From: Methyloversatilis universalis EHg5
Lineage (GTDB): Bacteria > Pseudomonadota > Gammaproteobacteria > Burkholderiales > Rhodocyclaceae
Direction of reading: 5' to 3'
DNA length: 64,000 nt
NCBI RefSeq assembly: GCF_000378945.1
Contig: NZ_KB900539.1
Coordinates: forward strand, 1,340,427-1,404,426
The notes under the pieces were generated by a model. It was given only the letters and a program-made list of their open reading frames with translations. It had not been told where the DNA came from and made no database searches. Within the stretch, counting starts at the first letter, position 1. Every line of letters starts with the position of its first letter. Shown piece after piece: positions 44,979-59,700 of this stretch. The translations under genes were made by a program, and so were the position numbers.

Positions 44979-45509
44979 TTACTGCGGAATGCGCGAAATC
45001 GCCTGCTCCTGCACCTGTGCGAGGAAGGCGCTGGCCGGTCCGATGCCCGGAATGACCACATCCGGCGACACCTCCAGCAGCGGCAGCAGCACGAAGGCGC
45101 GCAGATGCGCGCGCGGGTGCGGCACGTTCAGCGTGTCGGTATTGATCTGCCGGTCTTCGTACAGCAGCACGTCGAGGTCGAGAGTGCGCGGGGCGTTCAG
45201 GAATTCGCGCACGCGGCCATGCCGGCGTTCGATGTCCAGCAGCGCGTCGAGCAGGGCCTGAGGGGCCAGCGTGGTGCGCACACGGGCAACCGCATTGATG
45301 AAATCCGGCTGGTTGTCGTAGCCGATCGGCGCGGTGCGGTACAGCGACGAGCGGCGCTCCAGCGTCACGCCCGGTGTCACCGCCAGTTCGTCCAGCGCCG
45401 CACGGACCTGCTGTTCGGGGTTGTCCAGATTGGCGCCGAGGCCGATGTGGGCGATGTGCCAGTCGGAGGAGATGGATTGGGGGGCGGAAGGGGCGGGGAC
45501 GCTGCTCAT
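44979..45509 (-). CDS. folK: 2-amino-4-hydroxy-6-hydroxymethyldihydropteridine pyrophosphokinase
   Basis: 176 aa from ATG 45509; the frame extends upstream to 45566 but homology starts at HIGLGANLDNP. Transfers pyrophosphate to the pterin before FolP. Signatures FINAVARV, APRTLDLDVLLYED and PHPRAHLRAFVLLPL. Convergent with the Nudix gene. Confidence 0.95.
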   Translation of the reverse strand: MSSVPAPSAPQSISSDWHIAHIGLGANLDNPEQQVRAALDELAVTPGVTLERRSSLYRTAPIGYDNQPDFINAVARVRTTLAPQALLDALLDIERRHGRVREFLNAPRTLDLDVLLYEDRQINTDTLNVPHPRAHLRAFVLLPLLEVSPDVVIPGIGPASAFLAQVQEQAISRIPQ

Positions 45510-45607
45510 GATGCGTTCGGAAAGCTCAGGTGCGCGCACTTTAGCACCGACCTCCGCCGGCACCACCGCAGCCGGCCACGCTGTGACGCCGCCGGTACGG
45601 GCGAAAC

Positions 45608-45621
45608 CTAATCTGGATCAA
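45608..45621. promoter_or_regulatory. Possible FNR/ANR-type box
   Basis: CTAAT-CTGG-ATCAA compared with consensus TTGAT-N4-ATCAA: right half 5/5, left half 3/5. It lies 60-73 nt upstream of the haemerythrin start, within reach of an activator site. Confidence 0.35.
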
Positions 45622-45633
45622 GATGTGCTGCCT

Positions 45634-45654
45634 CGCGCACGGTTACCGTGCGCG
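45634..45654. promoter_or_regulatory. 21-bp palindrome upstream of the haemerythrin gene
   Basis: CGCGCACGGT (45634-45643) and ACCGTGCGCG (45645-45654) are exact inverted repeats around a single T. It could be an operator or a hairpin in the leader; it ends 26 nt before the ATG at 45681. Confidence 0.45.
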
Positions 45655-45680
45655 CCATCCCGATCGATACCGCAAGCACC

Positions 45681-46106
45681 ATGTCCGCACTGACGCTCAA
45701 ATCTGAACACGTTCTCGGCCTGCAAGCGATGGACGACATCCACCACGAATTCATGCGCCTGCTCGCGGCGCTCGACGACGCGTCTGACGCCGGCCAGTTG
45801 CCGGCACTCGACGCGCTGCTGGCGCATACCGAGGCCCATTTCGCGCAGGAGGACGTATGGATGGAGGCGTGCGATTTTCCGCCGGTGCACTGCCATCGCG
45901 GCGAACACGAGCGGGTGCTGGAGGTGCTGCGCGAGGTGCGCAGGCTGGCGGCGGCCGGTGATCACGGCATCGTGCGCACGCTGGTGCGCGAACTGCCGCT
46001 GTGGTTCGAACATCACGCCTCGACCATGGACACCATGCTGGCCGAGCACATCGCCGCCACCGGCTATGTAGCCGAAACCACGCTGGACGGGCTGGTGACC
46101 GCCTGA
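45681..46106 (+). CDS. Bacteriohaemerythrin-like HHE-domain protein
   Basis: 141 aa from ATG 45681. A four-helix bundle with the diiron ligand pattern: His in DDIHHEF, H-x3-E in HFAQE, H-x3-H in HRGEH and HH-x4-D in HHASTMD. Members bind O2 reversibly and serve as oxygen sensors, carriers or iron/NO-stress proteins. It is a single-domain protein, so O2 binding or transfer is more likely than signalling. The start is not fixed by an RBS; a GTG at 45648 is in frame but would place the palindrome inside the gene. An FNR-like box lies upstream. Confidence 0.85.
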   Translation: MSALTLKSEHVLGLQAMDDIHHEFMRLLAALDDASDAGQLPALDALLAHTEAHFAQEDVWMEACDFPPVHCHRGEHERVLEVLREVRRLAAAGDHGIVRTLVRELPLWFEHHASTMDTMLAEHIAATGYVAETTLDGLVTA

Positions 46107-46113
46107 ACGGCGG

Positions 46114-46560
46114 TCACACCTTGTCGCGCATCAGGCGCGCCTTTTCGCGGTCCCAGTCGCGCTTCTTTTCGGTTTCGCGCTTGTCGAACTGCTTCTTGCC
46201 CTTGGCCAGACCGATTTCCAGCTTGATGCGGCCGCGGGTGAAGTGCAGGTTCAGCGGCACCAGCGTGTAGCCGGCGCGTTCGACCGCACCGATCAGCTTG
46301 CGGATTTCCTCGCCCTTGAGCAGCAGTTTGCGGCTGCGTGTCGGGTCCGGCTTCACGTGGGTGGAGGCAGTGGGCAGCGGCGACACATGCATGCCGATCA
46401 CCCACACTTCCTCGCCCATCAGCACCACATAGGCTTCCTTCAGCTGGGTGCGTCCGGCACGTATCGCCTTCACTTCCCAGCCTTCCAGCACCAGGCCCGC
46501 TTCGTAGCGTTCCTCGATGAAGTAGTCGTGAAAGGCCTTCTTGTTGTCGGCGATGCTCAT
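46114..46560 (-). CDS. smpB: SsrA-binding protein SmpB
   Basis: 148 aa. Escorts tmRNA to stalled ribosomes. Beta-barrel with [21 protein letters not shown] split about residues 17-37, and the basic C-terminal tail ([19 protein letters not shown]) that enters the mRNA channel. Divergent from ratA, as in many proteobacteria; ssrA itself was not recognised in the window. Confidence 0.97.
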   Translation of the reverse strand: MSIADNKKAFHDYFIEERYEAGLVLEGWEVKAIRAGRTQLKEAYVVLMGEEVWVIGMHVSPLPTASTHVKPDPTRSRKLLLKGEEIRKLIGAVERAGYTLVPLNLHFTRGRIKLEIGLAKGKKQFDKRETEKKRDWDREKARLMRDKV

Positions 46561-46653
46561 GAAACGGAACCGGTGAGGAGAGTGCAGAAATCAAATCGGG
46601 GCTGCGCCGGGTGATGCGGCGCGGCTAGAATCGGGATTTTACCTTCTGATGAC

Positions 46654-47094
46654 ATGGCTGAAGTCCGAAAAACCGTGCTCATCGAGCGTACGGCCGAGCA
46701 GATGTTCCGGCTGGTCGATGACGTCGAGCATTACCCGAATTTCCTGCCCTGGTGCGGAGGCAGTCAGCTGATCGAGCGCACCGACGCGCTCACGCGCGCG
46801 CGCATCGACATCAACTATCACGGCGTGAAGGCTCACTTCGTCACCGCCAACGACAAGGTGTTCCCGCGCAGCATGACGATACGGCTGGTCGAAGGTCCGT
46901 TCAACCGGCTGGACGGCACCTGGCTGTTCACACCGCTGGGCGATGCGGCGTGCAAGATCGAGTTCAATCTGCATTACGAGTTTTCCAGCCGGCTGATCGA
47001 AAAGGTGGTCGGGCCGGTGTTCAGCCACATCGCCAACACCTTCGTCGATGCCTTCGTGAAGCAGGCGGACCGGGTGTATGGCAGGGGAGCGTGA
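46654..47094 (+). CDS. ratA: RatA/COQ10-type START-domain protein
   Basis: 146 aa. Polyketide cyclase/COQ10-like lipid-binding fold: [13 protein letters not shown] N-terminus ([26 protein letters not shown], split) and the long C-terminal helix. E. coli RatA has been described as an anti-ribosome-association factor; family members also chaperone ubiquinone. A -10-like TAGAAT sits at 46626-46631. Followed after 4 nt by ratB. Confidence 0.92.
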   Translation: MAEVRKTVLIERTAEQMFRLVDDVEHYPNFLPWCGGSQLIERTDALTRARIDINYHGVKAHFVTANDKVFPRSMTIRLVEGPFNRLDGTWLFTPLGDAACKIEFNLHYEFSSRLIEKVVGPVFSHIANTFVDAFVKQADRVYGRGA

Positions 47095-47098
47095 GGCC

Positions 47099-47443
47099 AT
47101 GAGCGAAAACACCGGCGTCGCGAACGACCGGATACGCGTACAGATCACCTATGCGCTGCCGGAGCGGCAGGACATCGTGACCGTCGAACTGCCTGCGGGC
47201 GCGACCGCACAGCAGGCGGTCGAGGCGTCCGGGCTGCTGCAGAAATACCCGGACATCGACCTGGCAAAGAACAAGCTGGGCGTGTTCGCCAAACTGGTGA
47301 AGGCGGATCAGGCGCTGCGCGACCGCGACCGGGTGGAAATCTATCGCCCGCTCATCGCAGACCCGAAGGAAGTCCGGCGGCAGCGTGCGGCCGAAGGCAA
47401 GGTGCTGAAGAAGGGCGGGGGCGAGGCGGACGCCCCGGCCTGA
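47099..47443 (+). CDS. ratB: RnfH-family ubiquitin-like protein (RatB)
   Basis: 114 aa from ATG 47099. Beta-grasp fold with [15 protein letters not shown] and the hallmark [20 protein letters not shown](EIYRPL). Function poorly defined; it is found with ratA and smpB. The C-terminal tail is Lys/Gly/Ala-rich. Confidence 0.92.
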   Translation: MSENTGVANDRIRVQITYALPERQDIVTVELPAGATAQQAVEASGLLQKYPDIDLAKNKLGVFAKLVKADQALRDRDRVEIYRPLIADPKEVRRQRAAEGKVLKKGGGEADAPA

Positions 47444-47487
47444 GTAGCCGGACCCGCCCCGCAGACGTCAGCGGCCTGCGGGCCGTT

Positions 47488-47940
47488 TCATTTGCACCAC
47501 TCCGATATTGACTGCTGGGTCGAGGCGATCTCCTTTTCCCGGGTCGGATCGTCGATGTACTCCTTCTCGCCCTGTGCATTGAAACGCACGATGCGCTGGC
47601 CTGACTGCAGCGCGTTCAGGCGGTTGCGCGCCCGGTTGCAGTTTTCCGACGCCTTGTCCTTGTCCGCCTGTTCCTTGGACGCCTTGGATTCGGCTTCAAG
47701 ACGTTCGTCCCGACGTTTCTGGAAATCCTGCAGCTTATCCTGGGTCGAGCGCGCAGCGTCGCCGGACGGCTGCGGCACGCTCAGGTTCTTTTTCGTGGCG
47801 TTGGCGCCGGGCGGCGGGGTGTCGGAGAACACGGTACGCCCCTGGGCGTCCTTGTACTGATAGACCTGCGCGGCACAGGCGAGGGGCAGTCCGAGCAGCA
47901 GGACTGCGAGGATGCGTACGCGCGCTTCAGCGGTGAACAC
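47488..47940 (-). CDS. DUF4124-domain exported protein
   Basis: 150 aa from GTG 47940 with AGGAG upstream. Signal peptide to about residue 23 (LAVLLLGLPLACA, cleaved near ACA-AQ). The DUF4124 segment VYQYKDAQGRTVFSDTPPPG (20 residues) is a short beta-hairpin domain common in betaproteobacterial periplasmic proteins. A charged coiled-coil region (about 65-115) follows, rich in Lys/Glu/Ala. Function unknown. Divergent from guaB. Confidence 0.85.
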   Translation of the reverse strand: MFTAEARVRILAVLLLGLPLACAAQVYQYKDAQGRTVFSDTPPPGANATKKNLSVPQPSGDAARSTQDKLQDFQKRRDERLEAESKASKEQADKDKASENCNRARNRLNALQSGQRIVRFNAQGEKEYIDDPTREKEIASTQQSISEWCK

Positions 47941-48032
47941 GGCGGAAACTCCTGGTCTGGGTGCCCGGAGGCACGGCGTAAAGATCTGGACGCTGAAGGT
48001 CTGGACACTGAGGGCCTGCGCGCCGGGCCTGA

Positions 48033-49562
<1,530 letters not shown>

Positions 49563-49584
49563 CGTGCAAGCCTGAACCGTGCGA

Positions 49585-49606
49585 ACGACCGGCTTCGGCC
49601 GGTCGT
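49585..49606 (+). terminator. UUCG-capped hairpin between guaB and guaA
   Basis: ACGACCGGC (49585-49593), loop TTCG, GCCGGTCGT (49598-49606). Very stable but followed by CGCATTTCC, not a T run; it could be a weak terminator or a stability element between the two purine genes. Confidence 0.5.
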
Positions 49607-49654
49607 CGCATTTCCGGGGCCCGCCCCGTACCAACGCCCGCATTACCGCGCACC

Positions 49655-51259
<1,605 letters not shown>

Positions 51260-51633
51260 TCGTCGGTGCCTGCCGGCGTTCCGCGCCGGTCCGGACATCC
51301 ATGAAAGCCTGGGGCAGCCCGGGCTTTCTTCGTTCTGGAACCGGGCATGAAGGATTTCCCGCATCCGCATTTCGGTTAAATCTTGTGTACCCCGGTCATC
51401 GCTGCGGCAGGTCTGCGGTTTGACCGCTGTCTCAGCGGCAATTGGTGAGAAAATCCCCCACGCCTGCCGATCTCAGGACCGCAGGTGTTTCGCCGGAACA
51501 ACCGGAAACAGGCCGTCAGACTTCACGCTCACATCGCCATGTCCATGTCCGAACCACCGTTCAGAGTGGTGCTTGCCCAGACCCCGTTCGACTGCCAGGC
51601 GGTATTCCGCCGCGCCAGGTGCGGGGGTGCGCG
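51260..51633. other. Intergenic region guaA to HD-GYP gene
   Basis: 374 bp. It contains the guaA terminator and no convincing gene. The HD-GYP frame stays open upstream to about 51442, but that part shows no conserved sequence. A GCCGATCT (51466-51473) resembles a sigma-28 -10, without a matching -35. Confidence 0.6.
51303..51336 (+). terminator. Rho-independent terminator after guaA
   Basis: GAAAGCCTGGG (51303-51313) pairs with CCCGGGCTTTC (51318-51328), 11 bp with one G-U, loop GCAG, then TTCGTTCT. Confidence 0.65.
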
Positions 51634-52744
<1,111 letters not shown>

Positions 52745-52761
<17 letters not shown>

Positions 52762-55630
52762 AGCCGGCAGGAGTTCGCCGGTGCGTCAGGCGCGCGCCGA
52801 GGCCCGGGCTGCCGTGCTGACCGTGGTGCTTGGCTACGCAGGCGTGGCCGCCTGCTGGATCCTGCTGTCCGATCACCTGCTGTACGCGCTGACCCACGAT
52901 TCGCTGGATTTCGCCCATGCCAGCATGATCAAGGGCGGGCTGTTCGTCGCCGTGACCGCACTGGCGCTCTATCTGCTGGTAAGTCGCCTGTACAGGCGTT
53001 CGATCGATTCGCTGGAGCGTGAGCACGCGATGCTGGAACAGCGCACCCAGGCGCTGGCGCTGCTCGATGCCATCATCCGCAGCTCGTCCGATCCGGTGTT
53101 CGCCAAGGACGCCGAAGGGCGCTACCTGATGATGAATCCCGAGGTGGCCCGCCTGTTCGAGGTCGACGCTGCCGCGCAGCTCGGCCGCGATGACACGGCG
53201 CTGCTGCCGCCGGAGGCCGCGCAGCGCATGCGCGCCAACGACCGTCTGGTGATGGAGCAGGGCAAGGTGGTGCGTTTCGAGGAACGCCTGCCCACGGTAG
53301 ACGGCGAGCGCGTGTTCCTGACCACCAAGGGGCCGCTGCTCGATGCCGATGGCCGGGTGATCGGCCTGTACGGCGTGGCGCGCGACCTGACCGAGCGCCT
53401 GCACGCAGAACACGCGCTGCGCGACAGCGAGGCGCGCTTCCGCCGCCTGTTTGAATTCGCCCCGGTCGCCTACCAGTCGTTGGACCAGGAAGGCCGTTTC
53501 CTCGACGTGAACCCGATGCTGTGCGAACTGCTGGGTTATGAGGCGCAGGAGATGCTTGGCCGGCCTTTCGGCGATTTCTGGGTGCCGGCGCAGCGCGACC
53601 GCTTCCAGGGCAATTTCCAGCGCTTCAAGAACGTGCTGAACACCCAGGGCGAAGTGCGGCTGATGCATCGGGACGGGCACGAAAAAGTGTGCCTGATCGT
53701 CGGACGCGTCGAAACCGGCAGCCGGGGCGAATTCCTGCGCACCCATTGCGTGCTCACCGACATGACCGAACAGGCCCGGGCCCGCCGCGCGCTGGAAGAG
53801 CGCGAAACCCTGCTGCGCGAGATCGGCGAGATCGCCCAGGTCGGCGGCTGGTCGCTCGACATCGTCAGCGGGCAGCTGTCCATCACCGATGAGGTCATGC
53901 ACATCTATGGTGCCGAGCCCGGCCAGCTGTCCTCGCTCGACCTGGCGCTCGACCGGCTCGACGACGAAGGCCGGCAGCGGGTGCTGGATGCCATCTCCCG
54001 CGCGGTGACCCACGGCACACGCTATGACCTCGAACTGTCCATCACCACGTGGAATGGCCAGAGCAAGTGGGTACGCGCGCTGGGCGTTCCGGTGATGGAG
54101 GACGGCCACGTGGTCCGGCTGCGCGGCACGGTGCAGGACATCACCGAAAGGCGGCGCCTGAAGGACGAACTGCTGGCGCACCAGGAACAGCTGGAAGAAC
54201 AGGTGCACTCGCGCACCTCGGAACTGGCGGTGGCGAAGGAGGCCGCGGAGTCCGCCAACCGCTCCAAGAGCCTGTTCCTGGCCAATATGAGCCACGAAAT
54301 GCGTACGCCGATGAACGCCATCATCGGTCTTACCCACCTGCTGTCGAAATCGGTGCTGGACGCCACGCAGCGCATGCAGACGCGCAAGATCGAGGCGGCG
54401 GCCAGCCACCTGCGCCACATCATCGACGACGTGCTCGACCTGTCGCGCATCGAGGCGGACAAGCTGGTGCTCGAAACCACCGCCTTCCGCACCGATGCGC
54501 TGTTCGACCAGACGCGCTCGATGATGCTCGAACGGGCCGAAGAACGTGGGCTGCTCATCCGCGTGCGGCACGAAGGGGTGCCGGCCATACTGCGTGGCGA
54601 CATGACCCGGCTGCGCCAGGCGCTGCTGAACTATCTGAGCAATGCGGTGAAGTTCACCGAACGCGGTGAGATCGAGCTGTCAGCCACACTGGTCGAGCGC
54701 GAGGGCGACACGGTGCTGGTGCGCTTCGAAGTGAGCGACACCGGCATCGGCATCGATTCGCGCGAACTGCCGCGCCTGTTCCGCGCCTTCGAACAGGCCG
54801 ATCCGACCACCACGCGCCGCTTCGGCGGCAGCGGCCTGGGCCTGTCCATCACCCGCAGGCTGGCCCAGCTGATGGGTGGCGACGCCGGCGCCAGCAGCGA
54901 ACCCGGTCAAGGCAGCCGCTTCTGGTTCACCGCACGGCTGGGTATCGGAGCGGACGAGGCCGGCCGTGCCTTCGGCGTATCCGAGGACGCCCGCGAACGG
55001 CTGCAGCGCGACTGGAGCGACCGGCGCGTGCTGGTGGTCGAGGACAACGCGACCAACTGCGAGGTCGCGCTCGCGTTGCTGAAGGATGCAGGCCTGAAGG
55101 CCGATGTGGCGACCGACGGCATCGAGGCGCTCGAACGTGCGGCGCTGCGGCGCTATGACCTGGTGCTGATGGACCTGCAGATGCCGCGCATGAACGGCAT
55201 GGACGCCACCCGCCAGCTGCGGCGCCTGGCCGGCTGGGCTGCGGTGCCGGTGATCGCGGTCACCGCGAACGCCTTCGTCGAGGACCGCGGTGCCTGCGTG
55301 GCCGCCGGCATGGACGACTTCATTCCCAAGCCGGTCGATCCGGAAGAGTTCTATGCCGTGCTGCTGCGCTGGCTGGAACGCAAACGGGTCGATTTCCCGC
55401 AGGCGCAGCGCGCACCGGATGCAGCGCTGCGTGGTCGCATCGCGGCGCTGCAGCCGTTGCTGGCGGCCGGAGACACGCGCGCCGGCGCCCTGGCGCGCGA
55501 ATCGGCGGCAGACATCGAGGCGCTGGGCGACGAAGGCTGCGCGCTGATGCGCTGCATCGCTGCCTTCGACTATGACGCGGCACTGGCGTCGCTGCAGCGC
55601 CTGCTGGGCCGCCCTGACCACGCCCTCTGA
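52745..55630 (+). CDS. Membrane hybrid sensor histidine kinase with three PAS domains
   Basis: 961 aa. Two N-terminal helices (about 22-42 and 62-82) separated by only about 20 periplasmic residues, so sensing is probably in the membrane or cytoplasm. PAS domains about 95-220, 222-345 and 350-475. HisKA with H517 in MSHEMRTPM; HATPase with DTGIGI and GSGLGL; one receiver with D810 in LMDLQMP. The C-terminal 60 residues ([11 protein letters not shown] to [14 protein letters not shown]) are a helical module often seen at the end of such kinases; no Hpt His was identified. It overlaps the HD-GYP gene by 17 nt, implying translational coupling. Confidence 0.92.
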
Positions 55631-55643
55631 CGCGCGCTCGCCT

Positions 55644-55670
55644 TCAAGCTTGGCGTAAGGCTGCCGTTGC
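55644..55670 (+). promoter_or_regulatory. Candidate sigma-28 promoter
   Basis: TCAAGCTT (55644-55651), exact 11-nt spacer, GCCGTTGC (55663-55670). Matches to TAAAGTTT-N11-GCCGATAA: 6/8 and 5/8; TCAAG is the common -35 core in Pseudomonas FliA promoters. Placed about 84 nt before the lipoprotein gene. Confidence 0.4.
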
Positions 55671-55753
55671 AATCTGGGCATTCGAAACGCAGACTGGCGG
55701 GGCCGGTGCCGCCGGCGTCGCCCAGGTTCTCTATGCCGCCAGGAATCCGCCGC

Positions 55754-56752
55754 ATGACCGCTGGACAGAACGCAGCGCTTGCCCGACCGCTCCCGCTGAG
55801 GTGCGTGGGCCTGCTGCTTGCCGTCGTCATCGCCTGCCTGCTGTCTGCCTGTGATGGGCCACCGGTGCTGCCACTGCGGGTGGGCCTGAATCCCTGGATA
55901 GGTTATGACCCGCTGGTACTGGCGCGCGAACGCCATCTGTTCGCACCGGCCGAACTGGGCGTGGTGGAACTCGAAACCAGCGGCGAGAGCATCCGGCAGT
56001 TGCGCAACGGTCTGATCGATGCTGCCGGCCTTACATTGCCGGAGGCGATGGAAATGGCGGCCGCCGGCGCCGATATCCGGGTAGTGGCGGTACTGAGCCA
56101 GTCCAGAGGGGCGGACGCGGTGCTGGCGAGCGCCGGCCTGACGACGCCCGGCCAGCTGCGCGGTGCCCGCATCGCGATGGAAGACAGCGCGCTGGCCGCC
56201 ATCATGCTGCAGCGCCTGCTGGAAGCCGGCGCACTCCGGCGGGACGACATCCGGGTCGTGGTGATGCCGGCCACCGAACACGAAGCGGCGCTCACCCACG
56301 GCAGCGTCGATGCGGTCATCACCTTCGAGCCGGTCATTTCCAGGCTGGCGTCCGCCGGGTTCAACATCGTGCTCGACAGCGCCGACATGAAAGGCGAGGT
56401 GATCGACGTGCTGGTGGTGCGCGCCGATGTGCTGGCCAGCCGCCCGCTCCAGGTCGCGGCGCTGCTGCAGGCGTTCGAACAGGGGCGCCGTGCGCTGCTG
56501 GCCGATCCGCCGGCCGCGGCGCGCGAACTGGCACCCGGTGCCGACCTGAATGCGGACGAATATGTCCGCGCGCTGTCCCGCATCCGGCTGTTCAGCCGGG
56601 ACCAGAGCGACCGCATGCTGCAGGCGCTGCCGGATTCGCCGGCGCTGGCGCTGTCGCGCATCAGCAGTGACCTGAGATCCGGCGGGCGCATCATGGCTGA
56701 ACCGGACTGGCGTCGCCTGTTTGCGGTGCCGGCGCCGGGAGCGCAGCCGTGA
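55754..56752 (+). CDS. Substrate-binding lipoprotein (NMT1/SsuA-like)
   Basis: 332 aa from ATG 55754 (AGGA 9 nt upstream). Lipoprotein signal with lipobox LSAC, lipidated C33, and Asp at +2 (CDG), the inner-membrane retention signal in enterobacteria. The mature part resembles periplasmic binding proteins of the nitrate/sulfonate/taurine/thiamine-precursor group (LRVGLNPWIGYDPLVLARE; LIDAAGLTLPEAMEMAAAGADIRVVAVL; DAVITFEPVISRL). No ABC permease or ATPase gene is near. Instead its TGA overlaps the GTG of a sensor kinase. I infer a ligand receptor for that kinase rather than transport. Confidence 0.85.
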   Translation: MTAGQNAALARPLPLRCVGLLLAVVIACLLSACDGPPVLPLRVGLNPWIGYDPLVLARERHLFAPAELGVVELETSGESIRQLRNGLIDAAGLTLPEAMEMAAAGADIRVVAVLSQSRGADAVLASAGLTTPGQLRGARIAMEDSALAAIMLQRLLEAGALRRDDIRVVVMPATEHEAALTHGSVDAVITFEPVISRLASAGFNIVLDSADMKGEVIDVLVVRADVLASRPLQVAALLQAFEQGRRALLADPPAAARELAPGADLNADEYVRALSRIRLFSRDQSDRMLQALPDSPALALSRISSDLRSGGRIMAEPDWRRLFAVPAPGAQP

Positions 56753-59700
56753 GGGCGGTCGCGGCGCTGCCTTCGCGCACTCTGGTGCCGCTGCTGCTCG
56801 TGCTGTTCGCGCTGCTGCTGGGCGTGGTGAACAATCTGCTGCAGGTCCGCGAATACCGCGTGCTGGTCGAACAGGAACAGAGCCACGCGCTGACCGAGCG
56901 TCTGGGGGTCGAACAGGCGACGCTGGACCGGCTGATCGTCAACGGCAATCTGCTGCAGCTGCGCCGGGTGGTGGCCGAACTGGGATTGCGGCCGTATCTG
57001 ACCCACGCCTACCTGATCGCGCCAGGTGGCCGGGTGGTGGGCTCGCTCGCCCGGGCCGACGTGGGCCAGGACCGGATAGACCGCGTGATCGATGCCGAAG
57101 GCGCCGCTCTGCTCGATCTGCCGGTACAGCCCGACCAGGCGCTGCAGATCGAGCGCTCACCGGACGGCCGTGCGCTGCTGGCCGCGCTCATCCTCGATTC
57201 CGGTCACCGCCTGCTGGTGCGCTCCGACCTCGAATTGCCACTGGCCCAGCGCCTGCATGCCAGCCGGCTCGAACTGTGGCGGCATGCCGCCACCATCCTG
57301 CTGTCGGCACTGGTGCTCGCCCTGTTCCTGCACGTGTTCTGGCTGCGCCGGGCTCAGCGCCTGTCCGAGGCAGCGCGCGCCATCGGCCGCGGTCATCTCG
57401 ATACCCGGGTCAATATCGGCGGGCGCGACGAACTGGCGCTGGTCGCCAGCGCCTTCAACGACATGGCGCTGCGGCTGCAGGCGCAGCACGACGCGCTGCG
57501 CGACGGCGAACGCCGCATGCGCGCCATGTTCGAACTGGCCGGTGCCGGGGTGGCGCGCATCGATACGCTGCGCGGGCGTTTCATCGAGGTCAATGCGCGC
57601 TTCTGCGACATTGCCGGCCATGGCCGAGAGGATCTGCTGGCGTTCGACTTCATGCAGATCACGCATCCGGACGATCTGCCGGCCGAGCTGGAAAAGATGG
57701 ACGCGCTGCGCCGTGGCCGGATACGCGAATTTTCGATGGACAAGCGCCTGTGCCACCCCGACGGGCGCACCGTATGGGTCACCCTCAGTGTCACGCCGCT
57801 GTGGGCGCCGGACGAGCGGCCGGATTTCCATATCGCGGTGGTACAGGACATCACCGCGCGCCACGATGCCGAAGAGGCGCTGATGCTGGAACGCAACCGG
57901 CTTCGCGCGGCCGAGCGCATCGCCGGACTGGGCAGCTGGGAATTTCATCCGGGCAGCGGCCGTGTCTGGTGGTCGGCGCAGATGTTTTCGCTGTTCGGCA
58001 TGGCGCCGGCCAACCGGGCGCCGACCATGGAGGTTTTCATGGCCTGCCTGCATCCGGAGGATAGGACCGCGGTGGCCGTCGTGCTGGAACAGATGAAGGC
58101 CGGTGCGCAGACGCTGACCGCGCTGTCCTACCGCACCTCGCCGGAGTGCGGCCCGGTGCGCCACCTGTTGCCGTCCGCCCAGGTGGTGACCGATGGCGAA
58201 GGGCGGGTGATCAAGTATGCCGGCACGCTGATCGACACCACCGAAGCGGTGCAGGCCGAACGGGCGCTGCGGGCGTCCGAGGAACGGCTGAGGGCCACGC
58301 TGGAGCACGCGCCCAATGTGGCGGTGCAATGGTTCGACCGCGACGGGCGGGTGCTGTACTGGAATCACGCATCGGCCACGCTCTACGGCTGGGCGATCGA
58401 CGAAGCCATCGGCCGGCGCATCGGCGAACTGGTGCTGAGCGAGCAGGATGCCCGCGCCTTCATGGCGCGCCTCGAAAGCGTGCAGCGTGACAGCCTGCGT
58501 ATCGGCCCGGAGGAATTCACCGTTCGCCACCGCGACGGCACGCTTCGCTACGTGGAATCGAGTACTTTCAGCATTCCGGGGGTCGATGGCGATGCCATCT
58601 TCGTGTGCATGGATGTCGACATCACCGCGCGGCGACAGGCCGAACAGGCGGTCGAGAAGGAGCGCACCCACCTGCGTACCCTGTTCGCGGCGCTGCCCGA
58701 CATGGTGTGGCTGAAATCGCCGGAGGGGCGCTTCCTGTCGTGCAACCGCATGACCGAGCGGGTACTCGGCCTGCGTGAGGATGAGCTGGTGGGCAAGACC
58801 GACTACGACCTGTTTCCGCGCGAGCTTGCGGACAGCTTCCGGGCGCACGACGAGATGGCGAAGCGGACCGGCGGCCGTCACATCAACGAAGAATGGATCA
58901 CCGTGCGTGACACCGGCGAGCGCATCCTGGTGCAGACGGTCAAGCTGCCGATGCTCAGCGAGGCCGGGGAACTGAAGGGCGTGCTCGGTATCGCCCGCAA
59001 CATCACGCAGCTGCACGAGGCGCAGGAGGATCTGCGGGCGCTGAACGGCGAGCTGGAACAGCGGGTGGCCGAACGCACGCGCGCGCTGTCCGACGCGATG
59101 AAGGAGCTTGAATCCTTCTCCTACGCAGTGTCGCACGATCTGAAGGCGCCGCTGCGCGGCATCGACGGCTACAGCCGCATCCTGCAGGAGGACTACGGCG
59201 ATCTGCTGGACGACCAGGCGCGACGCTTTCTCGGCAACATCCGCAACGGCGCGTCGCAGATGCACGCGCTGATCGAAGATCTGCTGGCCTATTCCCGGAT
59301 GGAGCGGCGCTCGCTGGAAAGCAGCCGCGTCGATCTGGGCGAACTGGTGCAATCGGTGCTCGCGCGCCGGGCCGACGAACTGGCCGCGGCTGCGGTCCAG
59401 GTGGTGGGCGAAGTGCCTTCGCTCATCGTCCGGGCCGACCGCCAGGGGCTGGATCTGGTGCTGCGCAACCTGATCGACAACGCACTCAAGTTCAGCCGCG
59501 ACGCGAAGCCGCCAGTGATCTCCTTCACGACCCGGGTCGATGGCGACCGCATCACGCTGTCGATACGCGACAATGGCATCGGTTTCGACATGAAGTACCA
59601 CGAACGCATCTTCGAAATCTTCCAGCGCCTGCATCGCAGCGACGAATTCGCGGGCACCGGCGTCGGTCTGGCGCTGGTGCGCAAGGCGATGCAGCGCATG

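Noticed and set aside
51466..51473. GCCGATCT as a third sigma-28 -10, upstream of the HD-GYP gene
   Set aside because: The region 11-12 nt upstream (TGAGAAAA) does not resemble TAAAGTTT or TCAAG.
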